Positions 9,392 to 17,769 are shown, numbered from the stretch's first letter. The stretch is 48,597 bases of DNA from Lachnospiraceae bacterium (GCA_017524595.1 JAFXVI010000029.1:1-48597); one strand, 5' to 3'. The notes: a model not told the origin generated them from the sequence alone. Made by a program: numbers and translations.

Positions 9392-9838
9392 ATGGAAAGA
9401 TATTTACGGATATTATCGGATGACGATATGGATTATACGGGTGAGATGGATCGCATATTCACCAAGCTTGTGCTTGATGATTATGATTGGGTGAACTATC
9501 GCCTGGAAGCCATATTTCCCATGAAAGACGCTCCGGTTCTGCTTGTAAAGTTCGAATACTGCGGTTCCATGTTCTGCACTCTTACCTTAACAACATTCTA
9601 CGACAGCGACGGACAGGATATCGAGATCCGTTTCAATTCCGAAATATTTGAGAAGTATCTGTCGGAATATTTGGAATCACATCTTTTGTCCCGTGATAAC
9701 CCCGGAGCTTTCTACGGTGGAGACATTATTCTTAAGTTTTGGAATGAAGTCATGATCAGTGATGATACCACAATAAGGTCGGCTGACACTACAGGCTGTT
9801 TTGAAAAGCTTAATATAGAGATCAACGGACAACAATGA
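9392..9838 (+). CDS. Hypothetical acidic protein
   Basis: A soluble, acidic protein of 148 residues with no signal peptide, membrane segment or motif that I recognise. The N-terminus reads MERYLRILSDDDMDYTGEMD, and the rest looks like a compact alpha/beta fold rich in aromatic residues. The open frame begins at GTG 9362, but AAGGAAG at 9381-9387 and the promoter at 9349-9357 point to ATG 9392. Its last 17 bases overlap the end of the convergent PHP phosphatase gene. Function unknown. Confidence 0.75.
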   Translation: MERYLRILSDDDMDYTGEMDRIFTKLVLDDYDWVNYRLEAIFPMKDAPVLLVKFEYCGSMFCTLTLTTFYDSDGQDIEIRFNSEIFEKYLSEYLESHLLSRDNPGAFYGGDIILKFWNEVMISDDTTIRSADTTGCFEKLNIEINGQQ

Positions 9839-10586
9839 TGTTGTCGCCAAAGTATATATTATTTCTGTTCAGAAATTCAGGCAGTCCGGGGATGGTTTCG
9901 GGCTGTCTTACTACGTCAGGCCTGTGTGCGTCGCAACCCATGATAAAGGATGCACCCATTTCAGACGCCATTTTGAAGAAACGATCACAGGGATAATTTC
10001 TTCCGTCCAAAAAACCGTACATATTTATCTCGAGAGGAATATTAAGATCTATTGCAGCTCCCGCAACACGGCTCATATGCTTCTTGAATATATCATCACT
10101 TCCTGTGAAATTGATAAGGTCGGGATGCGCAAGATAAGCAAACTGTCCTGTTTTCATCCCCATTATTGTTTGATCGGCGAAAGCTCTTAGCGCATCTTCG
10201 TCATCGGTCTTAAACCCGGCATAAAATCCCTCTACTTCATCCGGAATGTTATGCTGTCCCTGAATGATATAATCAACTGGATATTTCTCCAGTATTCCAA
10301 GAAGCTTGTCAAAGTATTTCGGGAAGTATTCAACTTCAAACCCTATGAGTATGTCGATCCTGTCCTTATATTCTTCTCTTAACTGCAGAAGCGTATCTAT
10401 ATATCCCGGCAGCTCCTCCATGGACATGCGTATCGTTGAAGTAAAATCATCGGGATAAGGCTGCGGTACATGATCCGAAAAGCCCAGGATCTTAAACCCG
10501 TTCTTTAGTGCTGTTTCTATATATTCTCTTTCCGTTCCCGTCGCATGCCTGCATCTTACGGTATGTGTATGATAATTGGCCAGCAT
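9822..10586 (-). CDS. hisK: PHP-family histidinol-phosphatase
   Basis: Of 254 residues, this fits the HisK/HisJ class that hydrolyses L-histidinol phosphate, the penultimate step of histidine synthesis. PHP metal-binding motifs are visible in order: YHTHTVRCRH near the N-terminus, GFSDHVP, GFEVEYFP, QGQHNI, AHPDLI and GCDAHRP. No other his gene is nearby, so a different phosphoester substrate remains possible. AGGAG on the minus strand (10599-10603) lies 12 bases from the start, which is rather far. It is the only non-transposon gene on the minus strand and is divergent from the SPFH operon. Confidence 0.88.
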   Translation of the reverse strand: MLANYHTHTVRCRHATGTEREYIETALKNGFKILGFSDHVPQPYPDDFTSTIRMSMEELPGYIDTLLQLREEYKDRIDILIGFEVEYFPKYFDKLLGILEKYPVDYIIQGQHNIPDEVEGFYAGFKTDDEDALRAFADQTIMGMKTGQFAYLAHPDLINFTGSDDIFKKHMSRVAGAAIDLNIPLEINMYGFLDGRNYPCDRFFKMASEMGASFIMGCDAHRPDVVRQPETIPGLPEFLNRNNIYFGDNIIVVR

Positions 10587-10622
10587 ATGAGTACCTGTCT
10601 CCTATATTATTATGCAGGCATG

Positions 10623-10631
10623 ATTATAGCA
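10623..10631 (-). promoter_or_regulatory. Extended -10 promoter for the PHP phosphatase gene
   Basis: On the minus strand the bases read TGCTATAAT, a perfect extended -10, about 37 bases upstream of the start. No good -35 box is seen. Confidence 0.5.
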
Positions 10632-10715
10632 CGTAAGCAAGGATTGTTCCACAGGATTTATGGATCACATTAAATAGGCCATAGGATGAGCTTTACAATA
10701 TTTGCAGATCAGGGG

Positions 10716-10743
10716 TTGACAAATGTGATCAATGTGATATCAT
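10716..10743 (+). promoter_or_regulatory. Sigma-A promoter of the SPFH/ribbon-helix-helix operon
   Basis: Consensus TTGACA (10716-10721) and TATCAT (10738-10743) are 16 bases apart; a TG one base before the -10 makes it extended. The -10 overlaps the repeat cluster at 10725-10753. Confidence 0.65.
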
Positions 10744-10753
10744 AGTGATATCA
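10725..10753 (+). promoter_or_regulatory. Repeated palindromic operator candidate over the -10 region
   Basis: GTGATATCA occurs at 10734-10742 and 10745-10753, and a variant GTGATCAAT starts at 10725. The core TGATATCA is a perfect palindrome. Tandem short sites across a promoter are typical of ribbon-helix-helix repressors, and such a protein is encoded at the end of this operon. Autoregulation is inference. Confidence 0.45.
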
Positions 10754-10809
10754 AATAAAATCAACCTATACTTTGGTCTGATCAGGATATTAACAAGGAG
10801 GCATATGAC

Positions 10810-11829
10810 ATGAGTGAAAAGATCTATACAACAAAGAAGTATGGCCTGTTTGTACTCATCGGAGTGCTGGCGGCTTACGTACTTGCATTCTTTGCGGTTT
10901 TCATTGGGGCTGCGTTATCAGATTATGCTTTTATCGGTGGTTTCTTTGTTTTTGTCGGGATAGTGATCTTCCTGTTTGGGTGGTTCCCGCTTTTGGGTCT
11001 TAAGGTGTTGAAACCCCAGGAAGCTTTGGTGCTTACTCTTTTTGGAAATTATAAGGGTACTATCAGGGAGCCGGGATTCTATTTCGTCAATCCTTTCTGT
11101 ACGGCAGTAAATCCGGCGGCAGGCACAAGGCTTGCACAGAGCGGTGAAACATCAGCCAAGCAGGATACGTTAAATGTTAATTTGAGCGGTACCACCGGCA
11201 ATGTAAATGTCTACAGCAAGAAGATATCGCTTAAGGCAATGACTCTTAATAACGGAAGGCAGAAGATAAACGACTGTCTTGGTAATCCGGTTGAGATAGG
11301 CATTGCAGTTATCTGGAAGGTAACAGATACTGCCAAGGCGGTATTTAATGTAGATAATTACAAGGAATACCTTTCGCTTCAGTGCGATTCCGCATTAAGG
11401 AATATCGTAAGGATATACCCGTATGATGTGGCTAATGATATTGACACTACAGGTGACGGACAGGCAGATGAGGGAAGCCTGCGCGGTTCGGCCGAAGTGG
11501 TTGCCGAGAGGATCAAGAATGAGATCCAGAGCAAAGTCATGGACGCGGGTCTTGAGATAATAGAGGCGAGGATAACCTATCTTGCATACGCCCCGGAAAT
11601 AGCTTCGGTAATGTTGCAGAGGCAGCAGGCTTCCGCAATAATAGATGCACGCAAGATGATAGTTGACGGTGCGGTCGGCATGGTAGAGATGGCTCTTGAG
11701 AGGCTGAATGAGAAGGATATCGTGAATCTTGACGAAGAGAGGAAGGCAGCCATGGTGTCCAATCTCCTGGTGGTACTGTGCGGCAACCACGACGCTCAGC
11801 CGGTTGTTAATTCCGGAAGCCTTTATTAA
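10810..11829 (+). CDS. SPFH (band 7/stomatin-like) membrane protein
   Basis: The 339-residue protein has two N-terminal hydrophobic segments (about 12-35 and 40-62) and then an SPFH domain starting at [19 protein letters not shown], with PGFYFVNPF following. It ends in a helical region rich in Glu, Ala and Arg. Family members form large oligomers in the membrane and scaffold proteases or membrane microdomains; QmcA and flotillins are the nearest functional analogues. Between about 205 and 225 is an acidic stretch ([15 protein letters not shown]) within the SPFH fold. AAGGAGG (10795-10801) precedes ATG 10810 by 8 bases. Its stop overlaps the start of the next gene (TAATG). Confidence 0.9.
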   Translation: MSEKIYTTKKYGLFVLIGVLAAYVLAFFAVFIGAALSDYAFIGGFFVFVGIVIFLFGWFPLLGLKVLKPQEALVLTLFGNYKGTIREPGFYFVNPFCTAVNPAAGTRLAQSGETSAKQDTLNVNLSGTTGNVNVYSKKISLKAMTLNNGRQKINDCLGNPVEIGIAVIWKVTDTAKAVFNVDNYKEYLSLQCDSALRNIVRIYPYDVANDIDTTGDGQADEGSLRGSAEVVAERIKNEIQSKVMDAGLEIIEARITYLAYAPEIASVMLQRQQASAIIDARKMIVDGAVGMVEMALERLNEKDIVNLDEERKAAMVSNLLVVLCGNHDAQPVVNSGSLY

Positions 11830-12008
11830 TGGCTGACAAGAAACAGGTTCCGCTTAGACTGTCGGAGAAACTGTACGCCGATATAGCCGCATGGGCGGAT
11901 GATGATTTTCGGTCAGTCAACGGACAGATAGAATATCTGCTCACAGAATGCGTAAAGCGCAGGAAAAAACAGAGCGCAGACAGGGACGAACAGAAGCCCC
12001 TGAACTGA
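11829..12008 (+). CDS. Small Arc-type ribbon-helix-helix DNA-binding protein
   Basis: ATG 11829 overlaps the SPFH stop, and the frame runs 59 codons to TGA 12006. The sequence begins [20 protein letters not shown]: a beta strand (QVPLRLS), a helix (EKLYADIAAWADDD), the turn FRSVN and a second helix (GQIEYLLTECVKRRKK). This is the Arc/MetJ ribbon-helix-helix pattern. It would bind DNA as a dimer or tetramer, and the GTGATATCA repeats over the operon promoter are the natural candidate target. The coupling to an SPFH gene suggests a conserved pair. A strong terminator follows. Confidence 0.85.
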   Translation: MADKKQVPLRLSEKLYADIAAWADDDFRSVNGQIEYLLTECVKRRKKQSADRDEQKPLN

Positions 12009-12034
12009 TCGGTACTTATTTTCGTTATTTGATT

Positions 12035-12080
12035 AAACCCGTGATTTATGATAGATTATTATCATGTTCACGGGTTTTTA
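12035..12080 (+). terminator. Intrinsic terminator after the SPFH/RHH operon
   Basis: AAACCCGTGA (12035-12044) pairs with TCACGGGTTT (12068-12077), with a 23-base AT-rich loop and a TTTTTA tail. Confidence 0.75.
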
Positions 12081-12158
12081 TCTATGCCGTGAACGGTTTA
12101 TTGTGTTATTGGAATTTATTGATATTTATATGGAAACAGATATTACGGAGATCATTTG

Positions 12159-13460
12159 ATGGAGGGGAACAGGGGTGTAACAATCAGGCCTCATGACTGC
12201 ATAGTTATCGGAGCAGGGCCGTCAGGGCTAATGGCAGCGATAACTGTAGCAAGGTATGGGGCAGATGTGCTGGTCATTGAGCACAGGGACAGGCCTCTTA
12301 AGAAGCTTTATGCTACCGGAAACGGAAGATGCAATTTTACCAATCTAAAATTTGATGACGATTCATACAGGGGCACAGATCCCTCATTTGCATATAAAGC
12401 GATCGAAGTCTTTGGACGCGAGGGGTTGCTTGATTTCATGCACGGGCTCGGTCTGATGACCAAAAGCATAGGTGATTATGTGTATCCGTATAATGAGCAG
12501 GCAAGAGCGGTCGCGGATGCGCTTCTGTTAGAATGCAGGAAGCTTCAGATTGATATAAGATGCGGAGAAGATGTGGTTGACATAACATACAAAGACTCGT
12601 TTGAAGTGTTGACGCAGACTCATATGTTCAGAAGCACCAGGCTTATTCTGGCAGCCGGCGGCAAGGCTAGTCCGACTCACGGAAGCGACGGCAGTATTAA
12701 TAAATTCATACGCGGTTTCGGGCATAACATTATTCTTCAGCAACCGGCGCTGGTACCGCTAAAGTTCGGGGACAGGCGTCTTGCTTTGTTGGCAGGGGTG
12801 CGTGTTAAATGCGCTGTTTCGTTGGAAGTTGATGACAATATGGTTTCATCTGAGTGGGGTGAAATCATATTTAATAAGGATAATATAAGCGGGATACCTG
12901 TGATGCAGGTAAGCAGGTTTGCCACGCGGGCTCTTGCAGATGGAAGTGAAGCAGCGTTGTTTCTTGATCTGTTTCCTGATGAAAGTACTGAGGAGCTTAC
13001 TTCCGAACTTAAAATAGTGTTCATGGGAACGGACAGAGATAATAAAGGAAAGCATCATAGTGATGTCAGGCGTGACCGGACAGCGCTCGAAGCTCTGGGG
13101 TTGTGCCTTAATGAGAAACTTGCCGAGTATTGTCTTAATGAAGCGGGAATAGTCCCTCGATCGCTTGCAGGCAATTGTTCCGAGGCAAGGCTTGAGAGAC
13201 TTTCGGCACTGCTTAAGGATTTAAGGATCCCCGTGATAGATAACGCCGGATTTGACAGGGCACAGGTAACTGCGGGCGGAGTGGACGTATCAGAGCTTAC
13301 CGGAGATATGGAATCAAAGTTGATTTCCGGTCTGTATATAGCCGGAGAATTATGCGATATAGACGGGACCTGCGGAGGGTATAATCTCCAATGGGCGTTT
13401 ACATCGGGATATATTGCCGGCATGGCTGCAGGCAGGGATTATTGTTTATATAGAAAATAG
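12159..13460 (+). CDS. NAD(P)/FAD-dependent oxidoreductase, HI0933/BaiN-like
   Basis: A flavoprotein of 433 residues from the HI0933/YhiN family. The FAD-binding motif IGAGPSG lies at 17-23, TGNGRCNFTN near residue 52 is the family signature, and the end carries the second FAD contact (GLYIAGELCDIDGTCGGYNL). BaiN, the best-studied member, reduces bile-acid intermediates in gut clostridia, but the wider family is found in most Firmicutes and its general substrate is unsettled. GGAG (12147-12150) is 8 bases from ATG 12159; a TTG directly before it is less likely. The motor-protein pair begins 10 bases after its stop, so they may be cotranscribed. Confidence 0.9.
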   Translation: MEGNRGVTIRPHDCIVIGAGPSGLMAAITVARYGADVLVIEHRDRPLKKLYATGNGRCNFTNLKFDDDSYRGTDPSFAYKAIEVFGREGLLDFMHGLGLMTKSIGDYVYPYNEQARAVADALLLECRKLQIDIRCGEDVVDITYKDSFEVLTQTHMFRSTRLILAAGGKASPTHGSDGSINKFIRGFGHNIILQQPALVPLKFGDRRLALLAGVRVKCAVSLEVDDNMVSSEWGEIIFNKDNISGIPVMQVSRFATRALADGSEAALFLDLFPDESTEELTSELKIVFMGTDRDNKGKHHSDVRRDRTALEALGLCLNEKLAEYCLNEAGIVPRSLAGNCSEARLERLSALLKDLRIPVIDNAGFDRAQVTAGGVDVSELTGDMESKLISGLYIAGELCDIDGTCGGYNLQWAFTSGYIAGMAAGRDYCLYRK

Positions 13461-13470
13461 GAGCAGGACA

Positions 13471-15009
13471 ATGCGAAACGGAAGAGCATACGGAATATGG
13501 TTATTGATAACTTATATAGTGATGGCAGGGATATGTGCATATCTTAACCTGTTTTCAACGGGGCAGTCGGGAGGGCTTGCGAACCTCATAGTTAACATCG
13601 CCATGTTTATCATAGTGGGAGTCATTTTGCTTACCTGCTACATAGGCAGCTTTCGTCCTACATTGGCTGCTGTAAGGGAACTTGAATCCGTGAGTGAGAA
13701 GATAGAGGATGATGCCAAGCACACACATGGATTTCTGTGGGAGAGATACAGGGAAGAGAAGGAGGAGCTGTTCCGTGAGGAAACCTTAAGGGAGGAGTTC
13801 AAGGCGTACCGTTATGAGATGGACCGTATCCTGCATTCGGACAATGCATATTACAAGTGTGATATAGAGGACTATATCAATTATGATCTTATCGATTCCA
13901 TGATAAAGAGAAACCGGATGAACCAGGTGGCCGGAGTGATGACAGGACTTGGTATCCTGGGTACATTTATTGGTCTTTCACTGGGACTTCAGAGCTTTAA
14001 CACAGGTTCTACAGCAGAGCTTACAAACAGTATAGATCCTCTTATGGCGGGTATTAAGGTTGCCTTTCATACATCTATTTATGGCATGGTGTTTTCGCTT
14101 GTATTCAACTGGGTATACAAGAGGTTCCTTGATGATGCGGATAATACGGTCAGGAACTTTATCGCTACATATAAGAAATATGTCATGCCCGATACCACGC
14201 CTGACGGGACCAACCGTTTTTTGGAGCTTCAACAGCAGCAGACGGCAGCAGTGCGGGAATTATCGAATACGGTCACGCATCTGCTTTCAGACGGACTTCG
14301 TCAGATACTCGATCCGCAGTTTGCGCGTATGAATGATACGATAACCGGATTTGCCAACATGGCGACCAAGAACCAGATGGATCAGCTGGCTGTTGTTGTG
14401 AATGCTTTTGTCAGTGAAATGAACAGGTCGCTTGATAATATGTTTGATAAACTGTCCAATACCATGGACAATACTCTGGCTGTGCAGAAAGAGAATGAGA
14501 AGCAGATGGAGGAGATGTTCAGCAGGAATGTCACTGCTGCAGATAATATAGGATCGATTGCCGAGATGACCGGCGATCTGACAGATACACTTAAGCAATA
14601 TGTTGAAAAGGTCGGAGAATATCAGGTGCAGATGAACGATACGGTTGGGCTGCTTAACAAATATCAGAAGTCGATCAATGATTCGGTAGCCATGTCCGGC
14701 GCGAGCATGAGAGAACAGAGTGCTATGCTTAATGATCTGCATGATACGGTGATGTCGCTGCCCGATGATGTCAATGAGACATTCAGCATAATAAACCAGA
14801 ACCTTCAGACGATCGAAAGGCACTTTGAAGATACCATAGGCCAGATGCAGCAGGTTTTGTCCCAGATGCAGCAGCTCCTTTCACAGACATCCGGCACTAT
14901 CGATTTTTCATACAGAAATGTCGAACAGAGTTTTATACGGACTGCGAAATCAATAGAGGAACTTGCAGGCTTCATGCAGAGGTTGGAGGAATATTATACA
15001 GGCGGCTGA
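13471..15009 (+). CDS. MotA/TolQ/ExbB-like proton-channel protein with a long coiled-coil tail (ZorA-like)
   Basis: The 512-residue protein has four hydrophobic segments: about 8-28, 33-58, and a MotA/ExbB core pair near 150-170 (VMTGLGILGTFIGLSL) and 190-215 (GIKVAFHTSIYGMVFSLVF). Between pairs is a charged cytoplasmic loop. Residues 230-512 form a long helical, coiled-coil tail rich in Gln, Asn, Asp and Met. Such a tail separates it from flagellar MotA and resembles ZorA, the stator of the Zorya anti-phage motor. RBS AGGAG precedes ATG 13471; the frame extends upstream into the previous gene but without a site. The MotB-like partner follows at 15047. A role in defence is unproven: ZorC and ZorD are absent here. 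Confidence 0.85.
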   Translation: MRNGRAYGIWLLITYIVMAGICAYLNLFSTGQSGGLANLIVNIAMFIIVGVILLTCYIGSFRPTLAAVRELESVSEKIEDDAKHTHGFLWERYREEKEELFREETLREEFKAYRYEMDRILHSDNAYYKCDIEDYINYDLIDSMIKRNRMNQVAGVMTGLGILGTFIGLSLGLQSFNTGSTAELTNSIDPLMAGIKVAFHTSIYGMVFSLVFNWVYKRFLDDADNTVRNFIATYKKYVMPDTTPDGTNRFLELQQQQTAAVRELSNTVTHLLSDGLRQILDPQFARMNDTITGFANMATKNQMDQLAVVVNAFVSEMNRSLDNMFDKLSNTMDNTLAVQKENEKQMEEMFSRNVTAADNIGSIAEMTGDLTDTLKQYVEKVGEYQVQMNDTVGLLNKYQKSINDSVAMSGASMREQSAMLNDLHDTVMSLPDDVNETFSIINQNLQTIERHFEDTIGQMQQVLSQMQQLLSQTSGTIDFSYRNVEQSFIRTAKSIEELAGFMQRLEEYYTGG

Positions 15010-15046
15010 GAAGCAGGATAAATGTGCCTGATCATTGAGGTGTATA

Positions 15047-15970
15047 ATGAAGCGCTTAAGACATATGGATGAAGAAACTACATACTGGTTGTCTTATTCG
15101 GATATGATGGCAGGTCTGCTCCTGACATTTGTACTTATTATTGCGTTTACGATGCTTCATGCCAAAATGCAGTATGACGCCAAGGAGACAGAGCTTCTCG
15201 GCAAGGAGAAGGAGCTTGTCATTCAGGCGGATGAACTTGATGAAGAACGGGAGATAGTTGCAAGACAGAAGACTACGCTGGATGAACAGGCAAAGATGCT
15301 CAATGCACAGGAAGAGGCGCTGGCTGAGCAGGGTAAGAAGATCGCGATCCAGGAAAAGACACTGCGCGAACAGCATGAGCTGCTTAATAAGCTTGAAGCT
15401 CTTATGAGCGAACAGCAGCAGAAGCTTGACAATATCATCGGAGTAAGGACAGAGCTTATTGAGGAACTCAAGAGAGAATTTGATGATTCGGATCTGCATG
15501 TGGCAGTGGATGAAAATACTGGTGCGATAACCTTTGATGCAAGCATACTTTTCAGTTATAATCAGGCAACACTCACGCCGTCCGGCAAGGAATTCTTATC
15601 CGAATTCCTTCCGCGTTATGTTGATGTACTGCTGAGTCCCCAATATAGGGATTATATTTCCGAGATACTGATTGAAGGACATACTGATACAGAGGGTAAT
15701 TATCTGTTCAATCTGGAACTGTCACAGAAGCGCGCTCTGTCGGTGGCAAAGTACTGTCTGTCCGATGACAGCAAGGTGCTGACGAAAGAGCAGCTTGAGG
15801 AATTGAAGGATGTCATATCCGCCACCGGACGTTCATTCAGCAATCCTATATATAAAGAAGATGGAAGCGTTGACATGGAAGCATCCAGAAGAGTTGAATT
15901 CCTGTTCAGGTTAAAGGACGAGGAAATGATCCGTGAAATGATAGAAATATTAAGTACTGATCAGCAGTGA
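15047..15970 (+). CDS. MotB/OmpA-family stator partner with coiled coil (ZorB-like)
   Basis: This 307-residue protein has one N-terminal membrane helix carrying the proton-binding Asp19 in SYSDMMAGLLLTF, the pattern of MotB and ZorB. Then comes a heptad coiled coil (about 35-135, many Glu, Gln and Leu) that would span or line the space outside the membrane. An OmpA-like peptidoglycan-binding domain fills about 160-300 (ILIEGHTDTEGNYLFNLELS, then SRRVEFLF). ATG 15047 has GAGG at 15037-15040; upstream TTG 15035 is in frame. It lies 37 bases after the MotA-like gene. Just after its stop lies one copy of the 17-base target duplication of an IS30-type element. Confidence 0.87.
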   Translation: MKRLRHMDEETTYWLSYSDMMAGLLLTFVLIIAFTMLHAKMQYDAKETELLGKEKELVIQADELDEEREIVARQKTTLDEQAKMLNAQEEALAEQGKKIAIQEKTLREQHELLNKLEALMSEQQQKLDNIIGVRTELIEELKREFDDSDLHVAVDENTGAITFDASILFSYNQATLTPSGKEFLSEFLPRYVDVLLSPQYRDYISEILIEGHTDTEGNYLFNLELSQKRALSVAKYCLSDDSKVLTKEQLEELKDVISATGRSFSNPIYKEDGSVDMEASRRVEFLFRLKDEEMIREMIEILSTDQQ

Positions 15971-15972
15971 TC

Positions 15973-15989
15973 AAAGCAGTGATCATACG
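15973..15989 (+). repeat. Left target-site duplication of the IS30-like element
   Basis: AAAGCAGTGATCATACG is repeated exactly at 17669-17685. The 17-base direct repeat brackets the transposon. Confidence 0.8.
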
Positions 15990-15995
15990 CTTGAG

Positions 15996-16014
15996 TGAAA
16001 AGTTAAATTCCACT
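15996..16014 (+). repeat. Left terminal inverted repeat region of the IS
   Basis: TGAAAAGTTAAATTCCACT matches the reverse complement of 17646-17664 at 15 of 19 positions, including the perfect core TAAATTCCACT (16004-16014). Six bases lie between it and the target duplication. Confidence 0.6.
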
Positions 16015-16039
16015 GTAAAATTAGATTCCACAGTGGAGA
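16008..16039. repeat. Subterminal hairpin in the IS left end
   Basis: TCCACTGT and ACAGTGGA face each other across about 13 bases, and a further TAAATTCCACT copy lies at 16171-16181. Such repeats near the end could be extra transposase sites, or a structure that blocks incoming transcription. No gene is seen in 15971-16236. Confidence 0.4.
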
Positions 16040-16236
16040 CTAAATTCAGATAAATCGCACTTTGAAAACGAATTGAATCAGACTGAAAAAGGCTTATAAT
16101 GGGAGTTGATGAGGTCGACAAAGGAAAAAACTGCATAACAAACAGACGACTGGGGCTAGTTCGGCAAAACTAAATTCCACTCGTCTAGAGTTGCTTTTAT
16201 GAGTAGTGATAATCCTTGTTCCTTGTCAAAAATGTT

Positions 16237-17553
16237 TTATTTTATAAGATCAGGAGTCAGGATGATATCATCAGGAGATATCTCTCTGAACTTGAACGCA
16301 TTATACGTTTCCTGATCGAACAGCAGCTGAGCCAGTCTGATAGGGGGTAAGCCATTCAGGCTGGCTCTTGCTGATGAATTTATATGATTCATGATCCTGT
16401 CGACATCCCATTGAGTGAGAGTGTCAAAAGAACTTCCCTTGGGAAGTATGTAGCGGATGTATTCATGGCTCTTTTCAACACCGGGTTTTTGCCAGGCACA
16501 CATGGGATCACAATAGTAGATGCTTGTGCGGATGATGTTTTTGAAGCCTGTTTCTAATGCATCAGGATCCGAAAATTCGGTTCCGCGGTCGGTCAGAATC
16601 ACTTGAAACAAAGAGCAGAATACAAATGTGCTCAGTTTCTTTTCCAAACGGTCAAAAACGGCCTTTACGGAAGCAGCTGACTTATCCGGCATAAGAAATA
16701 TAAGAAGGCATTTGCAGGATCTGAAATAAAGCGTAAGGAACACTTTTTTGGAGCCTTCACATCCTACCACGGTATCCATTTCCACGACAGGGATATCAGG
16801 ATGACACTTGAGAAGTTCTTGAAAGTCCTTGTATGTGCGTCCTTCAAAAATGCCTTTGTCATTGATTTCGGTCTTATGGCATTTGCGAAGCTTATACTTA
16901 ACCTTTCGCTGAAGATCCAGGTTAATAATGGACATATATCCGCGTTCGATGTAGTTGTAGATTGTTTTCTCGGACACCTCAAGTTCAGGGTGATTCATGA
17001 GGATCATAGCAGGAGATTGGCCTTGACGGATGAGAGGAGAGACAATCTCATCAAGCCCCTTGAGGTCAGCCTCGGTAGTGTTAATGCCTTCCCTTGATTC
17101 GACCAGAATGGTCCTGTAGTCACGGTTTGCGGTAGTTGCCCGGTAATAATACTTGTCTTTACGGCATCCGGTTTTAGAGGGGCATCCGTTACAGACAAAC
17201 GGGGCACGAAGGAGGCGGGGACAGGTATCGGCAACAAAATCCGTACATACCCTGTTGCAGTTGATCTTCTTACAGGAAGCACATCTGCCGGTGCAGAGAT
17301 TGGTGGAAGGACAGACCTTTTTTAGAGAGCAGTCCTTTTTCTTGATGCATCTATTGGCAGAGTCTTTTATAGCAAGATCATTATGAGGATGGAATGTACG
17401 ATGTTTTTTCACCTCCTTTGAGATGGTGGATGGATCCTTGCACAGGGGCTTGGCTATATCTTTCATAGCCATATCCTGATCAAGGCACTTCTCGATAAAC
17501 ACACGGTTATCGAGGGTTAAATGCTTCTGATTGCCTGGAATTATACTGGACAT
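16237..17553 (-). CDS. IS30-family transposase
   Basis: At 438 residues this has the usual parts: an N-terminal helix-turn-helix (about 30-60, MKDIAKPLCKDPSTISKEVK), a cysteine-rich zinc-binding middle (about 75-130, with many CxxC pairs), and a C-terminal DDE integrase domain with VEMDTVVG, ILTDRGTEFSDP and the late Glu in KPGVEKSHEYIRY. All three catalytic residues appear intact. I start at ATG 17553 because AAAGGAG stands 6 bases before it; the open frame extends to 17787 but that part has no family similarity. Its domains are intact and no stop interrupts the frame, so it may still be active. Confidence 0.93.
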   Translation of the reverse strand: MSSIIPGNQKHLTLDNRVFIEKCLDQDMAMKDIAKPLCKDPSTISKEVKKHRTFHPHNDLAIKDSANRCIKKKDCSLKKVCPSTNLCTGRCASCKKINCNRVCTDFVADTCPRLLRAPFVCNGCPSKTGCRKDKYYYRATTANRDYRTILVESREGINTTEADLKGLDEIVSPLIRQGQSPAMILMNHPELEVSEKTIYNYIERGYMSIINLDLQRKVKYKLRKCHKTEINDKGIFEGRTYKDFQELLKCHPDIPVVEMDTVVGCEGSKKVFLTLYFRSCKCLLIFLMPDKSAASVKAVFDRLEKKLSTFVFCSLFQVILTDRGTEFSDPDALETGFKNIIRTSIYYCDPMCAWQKPGVEKSHEYIRYILPKGSSFDTLTQWDVDRIMNHINSSARASLNGLPPIRLAQLLFDQETYNAFKFREISPDDIILTPDLIK

Positions 17554-17645
17554 ATGGTCTCCTTTCCGGGAACAAGGAGTATCAGAAAGAATTATAGAAC
17601 GAAATGGAATTTCTGTAAGACTGAATTCTATTTCAAGAATACAAG

Positions 17646-17664
17646 AGTGGAATTTAGTATTACA
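17646..17664 (-). repeat. Right terminal inverted repeat region of the IS
   Basis: On the minus strand this reads TGTAATACTAAATTCCACT, the imperfect partner of 15996-16014. Four bases separate it from the right target duplication. Confidence 0.6.
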
Positions 17665-17668
17665 TTCG

Positions 17669-17685
17669 AAAGCAGTGATCATACG
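17669..17685 (+). repeat. Right target-site duplication of the IS30-like element
   Basis: Exact copy of 15973-15989 (AAAGCAGTGATCATACG). Confidence 0.8.
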
Positions 17686-17769
17686 GGGGTTAATTTCTAA
17701 AGTATTGGTCCGATATATACTTATAAGGCAGGGAAGCATCATTTTTGATCCATGGATGGAGGTAGACTT

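Larger units (their letters stand above)
15990..17668 (-). mobile_element. IS30-family insertion sequence, about 1.68 kb
   Basis: One intact transposase gene on the minus strand is bounded by imperfect terminal inverted repeats and by a 17-bp direct repeat. IS30 elements usually duplicate 2-3 bp, but IS1630 of Mycoplasma fermentans, in the same family, is known for duplications around 20 bp. The element sits between the ZorB-like gene and the coiled-coil gene at 17770; removing it and one repeat copy leaves a spacer of about 100 bases, so no gene was broken. Its left 247 bases are non-coding and hold extra copies of the TAAATTCCACT end motif. Confidence 0.8.

Noticed and set aside
11948..12196. 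82-codon open frame after the SPFH operon
   Set aside because: It overlaps the end of the ribbon-helix-helix gene, crosses the terminator at 12035-12080, and enters the flavoprotein gene in another frame.
13471..15970. Flagellar motor genes motA and motB
   Set aside because: The MotA-like chain has a tail of about 280 coiled-coil residues, and no flagellar gene is near. The ZorAB-like reading fits better but is unproven.
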